64,000 bases of DNA from positions 186,001 through 250,000 of the forward strand of contig NZ_AUHN01000004.1 of NCBI RefSeq assembly GCF_000423205.1, read 5' to 3'. Below, piece by piece: positions 43,867 through 52,495 of this stretch (position 1 is the stretch's first letter; every line of letters begins with the position of its first letter). Made by a program: the position numbers and the translations under genes. A model generated the notes under the pieces. That model saw only the letters and a program-made list of their open reading frames with translations. It did not search any database and had not been told where the DNA came from. Origin of the DNA: Jonesia quinghaiensis DSM 15701. GTDB lineage: Bacteria; Actinomycetota; Actinomycetes; Actinomycetales; Cellulomonadaceae.

Positions 43867-45033
43867 ATGTCCGACCACATCAAGAAGTTCGCTCGAGCGA
43901 CCTCTGACACTATCGATGCCGACAAGATCAAAGACCAAGCCGGCAACGTTGCACACCACGCGCAGGACTACGCACATGAGTTCTCCGTGAAAGCGCGCGA
44001 AACAGCGCTAGGCGTCAAGGACTGGGGCACACCCAAGGTTGAGGCATTCGTCGAATGGGCCACACCCCGCGTAGAGCAGGCATGGAACGAAGCTGTTAAG
44101 GCAGCAGCGCCACGCGTCGAAAAGGTTGCCGAGAAGGCTACCCCCGCTGTTGGTATTGCCCACGACAAGATCGTTGATGAAGTCCTACCGCGACTCGTCA
44201 CCATCTTTAACGAAGCAGCTGACCGCGCAGCCGCAGCAGCAGAAACTGTAGCGACAGGCACAAATAACGCCATCGACGGTAAAGCTATCGGCGAGGCTAT
44301 CGATGCGCGCACCGCGAAATTCGCAGCTGCCACAACCGCTGGCGCAGCTACTGCCGCCGCAGCAGGGAAGAAAATGAGCAAGCGCGCCAACAAGCGAGCC
44401 ACTAAGCAAGCAAAGCACCTGGCAAAGTCCTTGGAGAAAGCATCCAAGCGCGGGCCAGCTAAACTCTCTGAGGCTGCCCGTAAAGCCGAAAAGTCATCAA
44501 AGCGTTCTGGTAAAGGATGGCTCATCGTTGGTGGTGCTGCCGCCGCAGGTGGCGCCTACCTGTTGTGGCGTCGTTCCCAGCCCACCACTGACCCATGGGC
44601 TGAGCCATGGGAGCAGGATGACAACAACTTGCGGTTCTCTGACACTGTAGACACAGCTAAAGAGAAGATCGGCTCCGCAGCTGAGGCTGTTGGTGAAGCA
44701 GCAGGTCACACTTACGCTAAAGGTCGCGATGTGACTGGGAAGCTCGCTGAAGCGGCCCGCGATGCGTCTGAGGACATTAAAGAAACCTCCGAAGAGCTCG
44801 CTGGCAAAGCATCCGAGAAGATCGCTGAAGTACGCGAGACTGCAGCGAAGAAGGCACCTCGCCCCGGTGGTCGCCCAAAGACTAAGAACGCGACCGGGCA
44901 AGCAGCAGACATCAGCGGGGAATCAACTCCCGTAGCTGACGCCGTTGATAATGCAGCGAACAAAGCCGCAGATGTCGCGAAAGATGCCGCTGAAACAGTT
45001 GAAGAGGCCACCAAGCCAGATTCAGACAAGTAA
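43867..45033 (+). CDS. Ala/Lys/Glu-rich helical membrane-anchored protein
   Basis: 388 residues of repetitive amphipathic helix, rich in Ala, Lys, Glu and Thr, with recurring ATPxVE, AAETV and AKEKIG units, resembling LEA/apolipoprotein-like proteins. One hydrophobic segment near residue 220 (GWLIVGGAAAAGGAYLLWRR) is flanked by a very basic block (KRANKRATKQAKHLAKSLEK) and an acidic Trp-rich patch. AAGGAG lies six bases before the ATG. Probably an envelope-associated stress or structural protein; no enzymatic motif. Confidence 0.7.
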   Translation: MSDHIKKFARATSDTIDADKIKDQAGNVAHHAQDYAHEFSVKARETALGVKDWGTPKVEAFVEWATPRVEQAWNEAVKAAAPRVEKVAEKATPAVGIAHDKIVDEVLPRLVTIFNEAADRAAAAAETVATGTNNAIDGKAIGEAIDARTAKFAAATTAGAATAAAAGKKMSKRANKRATKQAKHLAKSLEKASKRGPAKLSEAARKAEKSSKRSGKGWLIVGGAAAAGGAYLLWRRSQPTTDPWAEPWEQDDNNLRFSDTVDTAKEKIGSAAEAVGEAAGHTYAKGRDVTGKLAEAARDASEDIKETSEELAGKASEKIAEVRETAAKKAPRPGGRPKTKNATGQAADISGESTPVADAVDNAANKAADVAKDAAETVEEATKPDSDK

Positions 45034-45039
45034 GTCACT

Positions 45040-45122
45040 CGTGTGAGGTGCGCTCGGCGCACCTCACACGACACAACGCATCGTGGGGGTAACGGAATGT
45101 TCCGTTACCCCCACGATGCGTT
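45040..45122. terminator. Tandem hairpins ending converging genes
   Basis: The first hairpin, CGTGTGAGGTGCGC with its complement around TCG (45040-45070), is followed by one with perfect 23-base arms (45075-45097 and 45100-45122) and almost no loop, ending in TTTTC. It separates the Ala/Lys-rich gene from the converging 45155-46186 gene. Confidence 0.85.
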
Positions 45123-45154
45123 TTCGTCAGTTTTTGTGTTTCGGTGTGTATTTG

Positions 45155-46186
45155 TTAGGCAGCGAGCCACAGGTCGCCGTTGCCGACAGCCTTGTGTTCC
45201 CACTCTTGCGGCGATGAGCCGCCCACAACACAGTTCCCAATCCAGTAGGTGACGTCTGGGGACCAGCCAGCGAGCATCGTCGAGCCACCTGCGATAGGCA
45301 AACGACGGGTCGCGGTTTCCAAGTACGCCACTGCGCTGAGGTGTACCGCCTCGTATTCTTTGGCGATCAGGCCCCAGTGCGGAATGAACCACTCATCGAC
45401 TGAACCAGTCACCCGGTACCAGTCATGCAACCTAGAGCGAGTCATTCTCAGTGGGTAGCGTTCCACAAGTTTGACGTAGTCTGCTGCGCTGCGAATTTCC
45501 AGCACCTTCGAGGGACCAACGATCTCAATTGGCCACGTCACCGCGTGTTGGCTGACGGACATGTCCTCTTGAGCCCACAGTCCCACCGGGCCAAGATCGC
45601 CCAATGAACGTGTTGTGGCCGGAACCGCCTCGTGGGCAGGGGTTGACCACCACATGCCAGAGATCTCAGCCTCTGGGTCAGTGTCATGCTGCTGCGAGTG
45701 GAGTTCCTCAGCCATAGCCCTGCGGTACCACTGCTGGACGCCCGCCGCTGCCTCCCATGCCGCCGGGTCGCTGAAGGGGATCGCCGTTTCCTCTTGGACA
45801 CGGCGTTGTTGCCCACCCATGTCACTCGACCACCACTGCGGCACAACCTCAGCAACTGCTTTAGCGAGCGGGCGCAACGCGGCTGCAACCGACTGTTGGG
45901 ACAGGAGAGCATCCTCAATATCTGGGGACTGCCAGTACTGCGCCGATGCGACGGTTTCGCGCAGCGCCAAGAGTAGTTCGTACTCGTTAGGCGGTTCTGC
46001 TTCTACTGCTGCAACAGAGCGACCCAACTCAACAATTACTTGAGCGCGGATATGGGAATCCAGTCCACCAGCGACGCTCTGAATGAGTAGCTTTTCAAGA
46101 ACCTCGTTACGTGAGGAGGCAAGCTCAAGCAGAAGACGGCGCCCGCGAGGACCGGATAACAACTGACTGGAATAGACGCCACTCAT
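45155..46186 (-). CDS. Hypothetical protein, no recognised domain
   Basis: 343 residues if begun at ATG 46186, eight bases after GGAGG; an upstream in-frame ATG at 46201 and the longer frame to 46342 are less likely. The N-terminal half is helical (RRLLLELASSRNEVLEKLLIQ), the C-terminal half rich in Trp and Ser (WYRVTGSVDEWFIPHWGLIAKEYEAVHLS, YWIGNCVVGGSSPQEWEHK). No signal peptide or membrane helix. The start MSGVYSSQLLSGPRGRR may be a recognisable actinobacterial family, but I cannot name it. Confidence 0.65.
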   Translation of the reverse strand: MSGVYSSQLLSGPRGRRLLLELASSRNEVLEKLLIQSVAGGLDSHIRAQVIVELGRSVAAVEAEPPNEYELLLALRETVASAQYWQSPDIEDALLSQQSVAAALRPLAKAVAEVVPQWWSSDMGGQQRRVQEETAIPFSDPAAWEAAAGVQQWYRRAMAEELHSQQHDTDPEAEISGMWWSTPAHEAVPATTRSLGDLGPVGLWAQEDMSVSQHAVTWPIEIVGPSKVLEIRSAADYVKLVERYPLRMTRSRLHDWYRVTGSVDEWFIPHWGLIAKEYEAVHLSAVAYLETATRRLPIAGGSTMLAGWSPDVTYWIGNCVVGGSSPQEWEHKAVGNGDLWLAA

Positions 46187-46568
46187 CCGTAGAACCTCCA
46201 TGAAGATGTTGCGTTGCAGCAGGGGCGGAATGATGGGGGTGGAGATGTCACCCGACGTGAAATGGCGTGCAACGCCTAACCTGACGGTAAAGGATGAAAA
46301 ATCCCAACGAAAGAGACGTTTTCGGTGAGCACTCCCCATCATTGCGCCGCTCGATCACGCTTCCTGCACACAAACCGCATACCTGGGCGGTTTTCTTCTA
46401 GCGCCCAGGAAAAACCGGGACAGGTCTCCCCATCGGCGGCGACCCTATAGGACATCAAAATGAGGAGGTTAACGCCCCCACGCAATGACCGCGCGGCCCG
46501 TTTCCACCCTGCCGTGCACCGGCGCCCTCCAGAGCCCCTGCACACTCAACTCACCCCAAGGAGCCTTC

Positions 46569-47213
46569 GTGCGCGCACGCGTTGCCCTCACCACCCTGTC
46601 ACTAGCAACCCTCCTCGCCCTACTGTCAGGTTGCGGAAACTCAACGACCACACCAGCGGAGGAAACCACCGACACTGCCGCAACCCAAGAAGACAACAAC
46701 CCAGCTGATGCACCAAAAACCGACTTCACAAACGGTGGGGCTTGCACCGATGGAACTGATGTTGTGGTGCGCGGCAGTAACCTCACCCCCGTTATCACCG
46801 GGCAGTGCGGCCGAGTCCACATCGAAGGCATCGGAATCACAGCAAATATAGAGTCCGCGCAAACAGTGTCGATCTTAGGCGAGGACCACAACCTCACCGG
46901 TGACACCTGGGGAAACGTGACACTACAAGGCCAAAACACAACACTTGACTCCCCGATAACCGGTGACGTTGACCTTGCTGGTACCGGCATCACCTTGACC
47001 ACCACCACTCCCAGTGCCATTGAAGTCAAAGGCGAGAATACGCGGATCACTGCGCAGAGCATCGACGCTCTGACCCTGTACGGGGTGAACCACACGGTGC
47101 GGGCCACAACCATCAACAAACTAGAACTCCGTGGCACCTCAAACACCGTGGTGTGGAAAGAAGGAGTGAAAAAACCTGACGTCAACGAAGGAGACAACAC
47201 ACTAAAGCGGTGA
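46569..47213 (+). CDS. DUF3060-type lipoprotein
   Basis: 214 residues. Signal ALTTLSLATLLALLSGC ends in the lipobox LSGC; a Thr/Glu linker is followed by a repetitive beta-rich domain of short Val/Ile/Thr-Asp repeats (IEGIGITANIE, VTLQGQNTTLDSPI, VDLAGTGITLTTTT), as in DUF3060 proteins. Start GTG 46569, AAGGAG five bases upstream. Anchored outside the membrane; function unknown. A 16-bp unit is duplicated across its stop codon, and a hairpin follows. Confidence 0.8.
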   Translation: MRARVALTTLSLATLLALLSGCGNSTTTPAEETTDTAATQEDNNPADAPKTDFTNGGACTDGTDVVVRGSNLTPVITGQCGRVHIEGIGITANIESAQTVSILGEDHNLTGDTWGNVTLQGQNTTLDSPITGDVDLAGTGITLTTTTPSAIEVKGENTRITAQSIDALTLYGVNHTVRATTINKLELRGTSNTVVWKEGVKKPDVNEGDNTLKR

Positions 47214-47235
47214 AACACCAAAGCGGTGAAACACA
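47204..47235 (+). repeat. 16-bp direct duplication at the lipoprotein stop codon
   Basis: AAAGCGGTGAAACACC (47204-47219) is followed immediately by AAAGCGGTGAAACACA. The stop codon TGA lies in the first unit, so the second unit duplicates the coding end just outside the gene. Confidence 0.88.
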
Positions 47236-47236
47236 A

Positions 47237-47289
47237 AGTGCCGTGACCGCTGCGCTCCCCCGGTAAGGGAACGTCGCAGTCACGGCACT
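47237..47289. terminator. Terminator hairpin between converging genes
   Basis: AGTGCCGTGAC (47237-47247) pairs with GTCACGGCACT (47279-47289), with further partial pairing inside, between the DUF3060 and LysE genes. Confidence 0.68.
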
Positions 47290-47316
47290 CGTGGTTATCT
47301 CTCGCGCAAAAAACGG

Positions 47317-48126
47317 TCAGCCGTGGAAGAGTTCGACTGCCAGCTTCGTGGCGAGAAAGAGCATCATCAGACCGATAAGAGCGTCAAGAACACGCCAGGC
47401 TGATGGGCGACGGAAAATCGGAGCGAGTACTCGTGATCCAAACCCCAACGCGAAAAACCAGGTGATCGTTGCCATGAAAGCTCCAATCGCGAAGCTCCAT
47501 TTCAACGAACCATACGTCGACGCCACTGACCCCATCAGCACCAACGTATCGAGGTACACATGCGGGTTGAGGTACGTAACAATCAGGATCTGAATGATTA
47601 CCGCACGGCGGGAAGACATCCGTGGTTTAGGCACCTCAACGTGGGTCTCCGCTGGTGCGGCGATGGGCATCGGAAGAACTGCCGTTCCAGTTGTGGCACC
47701 CGGTGTGACTAACCCCGACTGGCCGCCCTCAAGTGCGGGGTCACCGACAACGTCGGGGGAACTCACGGAACCCGCCGGGACAACGGGTGTTGGCTGAAGA
47801 TCAGGCGCATCGACATCAAGCGCCTCCGGGCGAATTGCCCGGCGAAACGCCAGCATCGCGTACCAAAAAAGGAATGACACTCCGAAGAACGTGACAATGG
47901 GGATCACCCACGGCGCCTTCGCAACAACGACACCAAAGCCTGCGATACCCGCAGAAATAAGGATGATGTCAGAGGCAATACAGATCGCAATAAGAATACC
48001 GACATGCTCGCGCTTCAGACCCTGCCGTAGGACAAAGGCGTTCTGCGCGCCAATGGCGACAATAAGGGACAGGCCAAAGCCAAGGCCAGCGAGAATGACG
48101 GGGAAGGAAATCACGCGTCCTACCAT
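47317..48126 (-). CDS. lysE: LysE/ArgO-family basic amino acid exporter
   Basis: 269 residues, six membrane helices. The N-terminus GFGLSLIVAIGAQNAFVLRQGL and IQILIVTYLNPHVYLDTLVLMG are clear LysE signatures. Exports lysine and arginine to prevent toxic build-up. A cytoplasmic Pro/Ser/Gly-rich loop of about 75 residues between helices 3 and 4 is longer than in Corynebacterium LysE. Divergent from its likely regulator; the shared interval of 57 bases should contain both promoters. Confidence 0.92.
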   Translation of the reverse strand: MVGRVISFPVILAGLGFGLSLIVAIGAQNAFVLRQGLKREHVGILIAICIASDIILISAGIAGFGVVVAKAPWVIPIVTFFGVSFLFWYAMLAFRRAIRPEALDVDAPDLQPTPVVPAGSVSSPDVVGDPALEGGQSGLVTPGATTGTAVLPMPIAAPAETHVEVPKPRMSSRRAVIIQILIVTYLNPHVYLDTLVLMGSVASTYGSLKWSFAIGAFMATITWFFALGFGSRVLAPIFRRPSAWRVLDALIGLMMLFLATKLAVELFHG

Positions 48127-48183
48127 GACAGCGGGGGTAACCTCAGTACAGTTAATGAAACTGTTCCTGATGAAGGTGGGCTA

Positions 48184-49065
48184 ATGATGAAGGTGGAACT
48201 CGGGCATCTCGAAGCCCTGCTTGCCGTTGTTGACGAAGGTTCCTTCGACGGCGCCGCCGCCGTCCTGCGGGTATCACCCAGCGCAATCAGCCAACGCATC
48301 AAATCGCTCGAAACCGCCGCCGGGCAAGTCCTCATCCAACGCACAAAACCCGCACGCCCCACCCCAGCAGGCATTCCATACGTGCAAGCAGGCCGTCAGA
48401 TCGACGCAGTGCTCTCCCAAACCCTCGGACAAACAGATCTCGTGTCCACCGGACCACCCGACATCCCCCTCGCGGTGAACTCCGATTCACTAGAGACGTG
48501 GATCATCCCAGCGCTCGCCTCCATCCGGGACACAGCGAACTTCCACATCCTTCGCGATGATCAAGATCACACCGCTGAAATGCTGAGAACAGGCACCGTC
48601 CTCGCCGCCGTCACATCAGTCGCTGACCCCATCCAAGGCTGCGAGTCATACCGGCTCGGAGTCATGCGCTACCTCCCCGTTGCCACGCCCGCCTTCGCCG
48701 CCCGGTGGTTCCCCCGCGGCCTGACACCCGCCGCACTGGAAAAAGCACCCACCGTCGTCTTCGACCGGAAAGACAAACTCCAACACCTACTCCTGCAAGC
48801 CCACGGTGTTGACCCCGACGCACCCTCACGATGCTATGTGCCGTCCAGTTACTCGTTTGTCCACGCCATAGAACAAGACATGGGCTGGGGTCTCGCCCCA
48901 GAAATACAAATCGAAGATGCCCTCGAAACCGGTGAGCTTATCCACCTGTCTGAACACTTTGACATCACCTTGTACTGGCAACAATGGAAACTGGAATCAC
49001 CAGCACTCAACACACTGCGGCAAGCCATCCAAGATGCCGCAGCTTACGCGCTACGCATTAAGTGA
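48184..49065 (+). CDS. lysG: LysR-type regulator LysG/ArgP
   Basis: 293 residues. Winged-helix DNA-binding domain at the N-terminus (ALLAVVDEGSFDGAAAVLRVSPSAISQRIKSLE), then the effector-binding domain of the IciA/ArgP type. Activates lysE when lysine or arginine is high, as in C. glutamicum. ATG 48184 (or 48187) follows AAGGTGGGCTA. It ends inside the last 15 bases of the converging glycosylase gene. Confidence 0.92.
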   Translation: MMKVELGHLEALLAVVDEGSFDGAAAVLRVSPSAISQRIKSLETAAGQVLIQRTKPARPTPAGIPYVQAGRQIDAVLSQTLGQTDLVSTGPPDIPLAVNSDSLETWIIPALASIRDTANFHILRDDQDHTAEMLRTGTVLAAVTSVADPIQGCESYRLGVMRYLPVATPAFAARWFPRGLTPAALEKAPTVVFDRKDKLQHLLLQAHGVDPDAPSRCYVPSSYSFVHAIEQDMGWGLAPEIQIEDALETGELIHLSEHFDITLYWQQWKLESPALNTLRQAIQDAAAYALRIK

Positions 49066-49725
49066 GCGCCCTGCCCTAAAGGGCGACACATAACGGTCGC
49101 CAAGAATATAGAACCGCCACGGAAAAGCATCGGTGCCTGCAACCCCTGATACTCCGGTACGCGGGGAGGTGCCGATACTGTCAGGGTGCACGGCATATTC
49201 AGAGCCGGGAACAGGCAGCACGATGCTTGCCATGCCACCACCTAGAGCATCGGTCCCGTCGTGTATGGGGTAAGTGATACCCAACGCTTGGGCAAGGCGG
49301 CCCGGCCCACGGGCCAAATCTCGGGGTGTCGTGGCTGCTGGGCGGCGTGACTGCGCGATGTCCGCACCGTCGACAACTTCACCAGCCCGCAACAGTAACC
49401 CTGATGCGGTGCCAGTTGGGGAGCACACCACGTTTGCTGCGCTATGAATCCCGTAGGACAAATACACATACATATGCCCTGGTGGGCCAAACATGGTGGC
49501 GTTTCGTGCGGTGGGGCCCATCCGGGCGTGGGAACCGGAGTCAGGCACCGCGTCCATGCCAGGCCCGTGGTAGGCCTCAACTTCTGTGATGCGTACGGTA
49601 ACGGGGCCAGGTTCAAAGAACGTTGTGATCCGGGCGTTCAGTAAAGCGGGGGCGACCTCGCGGGCAGGCCGTTCGAAAAAGTGGCGGTCGGGCACAAAAA
49701 AACCGTTCGGGCACGCATCAACCAT
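49051..49725 (-). CDS. mpg: 3-methyladenine DNA glycosylase, AAG/MPG type
   Basis: Removes alkylated purines. 224 residues. VRITEVEAYHGPGMDAV with the catalytic Glu, ARNATMFGPPGHMYVYLSYGIH, GLLLRAGE and LARGPGRLAQALGI are AAG/MPG signatures. ATG 49725 (MVDACPNGFFVPDRHFFE) is chosen; the longer frame to 49824 runs into repeat sequence. Overlaps the end of lysG by 15 bases, convergent. Confidence 0.92.
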   Translation of the reverse strand: MVDACPNGFFVPDRHFFERPAREVAPALLNARITTFFEPGPVTVRITEVEAYHGPGMDAVPDSGSHARMGPTARNATMFGPPGHMYVYLSYGIHSAANVVCSPTGTASGLLLRAGEVVDGADIAQSRRPAATTPRDLARGPGRLAQALGITYPIHDGTDALGGGMASIVLPVPGSEYAVHPDSIGTSPRTGVSGVAGTDAFPWRFYILGDRYVSPFRAGRSLNA

Positions 49726-49807
49726 GGGCGTCAGCGTACCCGAACGGTGTAGATCAGGCAGGTGGGCGGCGCTATGTGTGATCAGGCTCAAGGAGCGGCC
49801 GGAGGCC

Positions 49808-49890
49808 GGTGAGCGGCAGGTCACCGGTTAGCGGCAGGTCACCGGTTAGCGGCAGGTCACGTGTTAGCGGCAGGTCACGTGTTAGCGGCC
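49808..49890. repeat. 18-bp tandem repeat, about 4.6 units
   Basis: Four units of 18 bp (49808-49825, 49826-49843, 49844-49861, 49862-49879) plus a partial unit share the core TAGCGGCAGGTCAC. The array abuts the stop codon of the small Cys-rich gene and the region upstream of mpg. No spacer variation, so not CRISPR. Confidence 0.9.
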
Positions 49891-50067
49891 GAAGATCTTG
49901 GACAAGAACCCACCCTGGTTGGTGGATGCTTGTGCTTGCTCAGCGTCAGTGTGTTGGCCGTTGCACCATTGGGCGGCAGGCACCATAGCTTTGACGTCAC
50001 CAACGTGCTGACCGCAGCCAGCCCACGTGGTTTTGCCACATACTTTGCATGAAACTGGACGGCACAT
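49882..50067 (-). CDS. Small Cys-rich zinc-ribbon-like protein
   Basis: 61 residues beginning MCRPVSCKVCGKTTWAGCGQH, then WCNGQH. Six Cys and two His in the first half can hold one or two zinc ions or an iron centre; the second half is a Gln/Ala-rich helix ending FLSKIFGR. AGGAG is seven bases upstream of the ATG, supporting it as a real gene. It resembles short, conserved actinobacterial proteins of unknown role. The last codons fall in the 18-bp repeat array. Confidence 0.78.
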   Translation of the reverse strand: MCRPVSCKVCGKTTWAGCGQHVGDVKAMVPAAQWCNGQHTDAEQAQASTNQGGFLSKIFGR

Positions 50068-50157
50068 ATTTGTTCTCCTTGGTGTGATGGTGCTGTGAGA
50101 GGGGAATGCTGTTGAGGTACTGCGTTGCTTGTGAAGCGTTTGTAGCGCCGAGCTGAA

Positions 50158-51906
50158 CTACTCGGTCACAAGGATGTCGTGCGCTGCGTCACCGAGGTGC
50201 GCTTTGAGGGTAAGCATGCCCCCGGACAAGGTCGCTGAATCGAAACCTGCCTGGTCGAGGATCCGATGCGCCAAGTAGGAGCGCATCCCCGAGTGGCACA
50301 TGACGCGCACTGGGCGTCCCGCTGCTGCCTCACGTACCTCGTCGAGGCGTTCGCGCAGGTCAGTGTGTGCAATGTTGAGGGCACCAGGCACGTGCCCACC
50401 AGCGTACTCACCGGCACCACGGACATCGAGAATCAGTGCGTTGTCGCGCATCTGCTGTAGTTGCCACGGGTACCACAGCCGGATAGCGCCACTCATGACG
50501 TTCGCACCGTTCATTCCAGCGAGGTTTACGGGGTCTTTTGCCTGACCAAACGGTGGTGAGTACGCCAAGTCAAGGTCAATGAGGTCCTCAATGTTCATGC
50601 CCGCACGAATCGCTGTGGCGAGAACGTCGATGCGCTTGTCGGCACCGTCTTTCGCTGCGGCCTGGGCACCGAGGATGCGACCGTCCGCCTGTGCAAAGTG
50701 GACAACCAGCGAGATGGCGTTTGCGCCAGGGAAGTACCCGGCGTGGTTGAGGGGATGCAGGTAGATCGAGTGAAAAGCAATGCCAGCATCAGTCAGGACT
50801 TTGCGGCTTGCACCGGTCATAGCCACCCCGTACTCACCGATGCGCACAATGGCTGTGCCAACTGGTTGCGGGATGGGGCGGGCGGTGGCTGGGTTGATGA
50901 TGTGGTCAGCCACGAGCCGCCCGGCACGGTTCGCTGGGCCTGCCAACGCAACGGGACGGCGAATGCCGGTCACTGCATCGGTCGATAGGGTTGCGTCGCC
51001 GACTGCCCACACGTTGGGCAGGTTGGTTTGACCGTGGTTGTTGACGATGATCGCGCCGCGTTCTGTGTCCAGGCCAGCGTCTTGGAAGACTTGGGTGTCT
51101 GGGCGCACGCCCACTGACAGCACAACAAGGTCAGTGTCGATCCGGGTGCCGTCCGCGAGGATCACGGTGTCGTGGGTGTCATGGTGTTCGATGCTTTGCG
51201 CAGCAACCCCGGTGTGTAGGTGCATGCCGAGGCGGGTCAGTTCTTTGGTGACGACGTCGGCAATTTCGGTGTCTAGGGGTGGCAGTACGTGGTCTGCGAG
51301 TTCCACCACGTGCACCTCGAGGCCTTGTGCCTCGAGTGCTTCTGCTGCTTCCAGCCCGATGAATCCTGCCCCGAGGACCACGGCGCGTTTCGCTCCTGCT
51401 TCAACAGTGTTGCGCATCGCGATGGCGTCTGGGACGGTGCGCAGGGTGCGCACCCGTGGGGAGTCGATGCCGCTGATGGGTGGGGTGATGGCCACGCCAC
51501 CTGGGGAGAGGATCAGCGCGTCATAGGGCAGCGTGTAACTGTCGGTGTCACCGGTGGTGGGGTCGGTGTGGATGACGGTGACGGTTTGGGCTGTGTGGTC
51601 CAGGTGGGTAGCTTCAGAGTGGATGCGCACATCGAGGTTGAGTGATGCACCCAGGCTTTGTGGGGTTTGGACTTGGAGTTTGTCGGCTGTGGCGATTTCT
51701 CCACCGACGTAGTACGGCAAACCACAGTTCGCGAAGGACACTTCGGCGCCTTTTTCCAGCACAATGATGTTCGCGGTTTCTGCGATGCGCCGCGCCCTGG
51801 CGGCGGCGCTCATGCCGCCGGCAACGCCGCCGATAACAACAATGTTGTGCACATTGGTAGCGTTGGTGCTGGTGGCGCTTTGTGATGCCGATGTCTGGTG
51901 TGGCAT
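50158..51906 (-). CDS. CoA-disulfide reductase-rhodanese fusion
   Basis: 582 residues. N-terminal pyridine-nucleotide disulfide reductase: FAD motif IVVIGGVAGGMSAAARARR, catalytic Cys in SFANCGLPYYVGG, NAD(P) motif VVLGAGFIGLEAAEAL, VWAVGDA. C-terminal rhodanese domain (from about 480) with active loop CHSGMRSY. Fusions of this kind reduce CoA disulfide, persulfide or polysulfide. It is divergent from a CstR-like persulfide sensor across a shared operator, so it is probably induced by reactive sulfur. ATG 51906, AGGGAG upstream. Confidence 0.92.
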   Translation of the reverse strand: MPHQTSASQSATSTNATNVHNIVVIGGVAGGMSAAARARRIAETANIIVLEKGAEVSFANCGLPYYVGGEIATADKLQVQTPQSLGASLNLDVRIHSEATHLDHTAQTVTVIHTDPTTGDTDSYTLPYDALILSPGGVAITPPISGIDSPRVRTLRTVPDAIAMRNTVEAGAKRAVVLGAGFIGLEAAEALEAQGLEVHVVELADHVLPPLDTEIADVVTKELTRLGMHLHTGVAAQSIEHHDTHDTVILADGTRIDTDLVVLSVGVRPDTQVFQDAGLDTERGAIIVNNHGQTNLPNVWAVGDATLSTDAVTGIRRPVALAGPANRAGRLVADHIINPATARPIPQPVGTAIVRIGEYGVAMTGASRKVLTDAGIAFHSIYLHPLNHAGYFPGANAISLVVHFAQADGRILGAQAAAKDGADKRIDVLATAIRAGMNIEDLIDLDLAYSPPFGQAKDPVNLAGMNGANVMSGAIRLWYPWQLQQMRDNALILDVRGAGEYAGGHVPGALNIAHTDLRERLDEVREAAAGRPVRVMCHSGMRSYLAHRILDQAGFDSATLSGGMLTLKAHLGDAAHDILVTE

Positions 51907-51949
51907 CTGCTCTCCCTTGGGTGTGGTGGTGTGAATCTCTATTCCTTAA

Positions 51950-51967
51950 TATACCCCCAGGGGTATA
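51950..51967. promoter_or_regulatory. CsoR/CstR-type operator
   Basis: TATACCCC (51950-51957), two bases CA, then GGGGTATA (51960-51967): a perfect palindrome of the kind bound by CsoR/CstR-family repressors, placed between the divergent reductase and cstR genes. Confidence 0.82.
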
Positions 51968-52048
51968 GAATGTCATATGGTCATGCGTCACACAATGACC
52001 GCACCAGAGGGGACAATAATGAAGACCACACACGCACCAGAGGGAATC

Positions 52049-52351
52049 ATGAAAGCCGACACCGAAGAACAACTCGCCGCCCGCAAGCGAATCGTGAACC
52101 GCCTGAAACGAGCAAACGGCCAGCTCGCTGGACTCATTGCTCAAGTCGAATCAGGCGCAGAATGCCGAGACGTTGTCACGCAACTCTCCGCAGTTTCCTC
52201 GGCCCTCGACAAAGCCGGGTTCGCCATCATTTCATCTGCAATGAAGGACTGCGTTCTTGACCCTGAACGCCAAGAAGAAGCCACCGAAGAAGGCAAAAAG
52301 GGGCCACTCACCCTCGACGAACTCGAAAAACTCTTCCTCACCCTGGCGTAA
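52049..52351 (+). CDS. CstR-like persulfide-sensing repressor (CsoR family)
   Basis: About 100 residues of the DUF156/CsoR fold (RIVNRLKRANGQLAGLIAQVE). Two Cys are 29 positions apart (ECRDVV and AMKDC), as in CsoR, but the His expected four residues before the second Cys is Ala. CsoR uses that His for copper, whereas CstR needs only the two Cys to sense persulfides. The divergent sulfur-redox fusion supports the same reading. Start ATG 52049 or 52019; each has an AGGG site in a near-duplicate leader (GCACCAGAGGG at 52001 and 52034). Confidence 0.85.
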   Translation: MKADTEEQLAARKRIVNRLKRANGQLAGLIAQVESGAECRDVVTQLSAVSSALDKAGFAIISSAMKDCVLDPERQEEATEEGKKGPLTLDELEKLFLTLA

Positions 52352-52422
52352 CCAGCTCAGCGGGACCTCAGCATCACCACCTCACCCACGGCGCGCATCG
52401 CCCCCTCCCTCACACAAAAAAG

Positions 52423-52495
52423 GCCGAGATCCTAGATCTCGCACTGAGATCCTTGACCGCGCAAAGGATTTCGATGCGAGATCTAGGATCTCGGC
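52423..52495. repeat. 73-bp palindromic element, family 2, copy B (intergenic)
   Basis: Perfect 20-base outer arms: GCCGAGATCCTAGATCTCGC (52423-52442) and its complement (52476-52495), with weaker pairing inside. Shares its first 35 bases exactly with the reverse complement of copy A at 9066-9138 and is also 73 bp long. It lies between cstR and the DUF2249 gene. Confidence 0.9.

Noticed and set aside
49808-49890. CRISPR array
   Set aside because: Units are directly abutting with no spacers, and no cas genes are seen.
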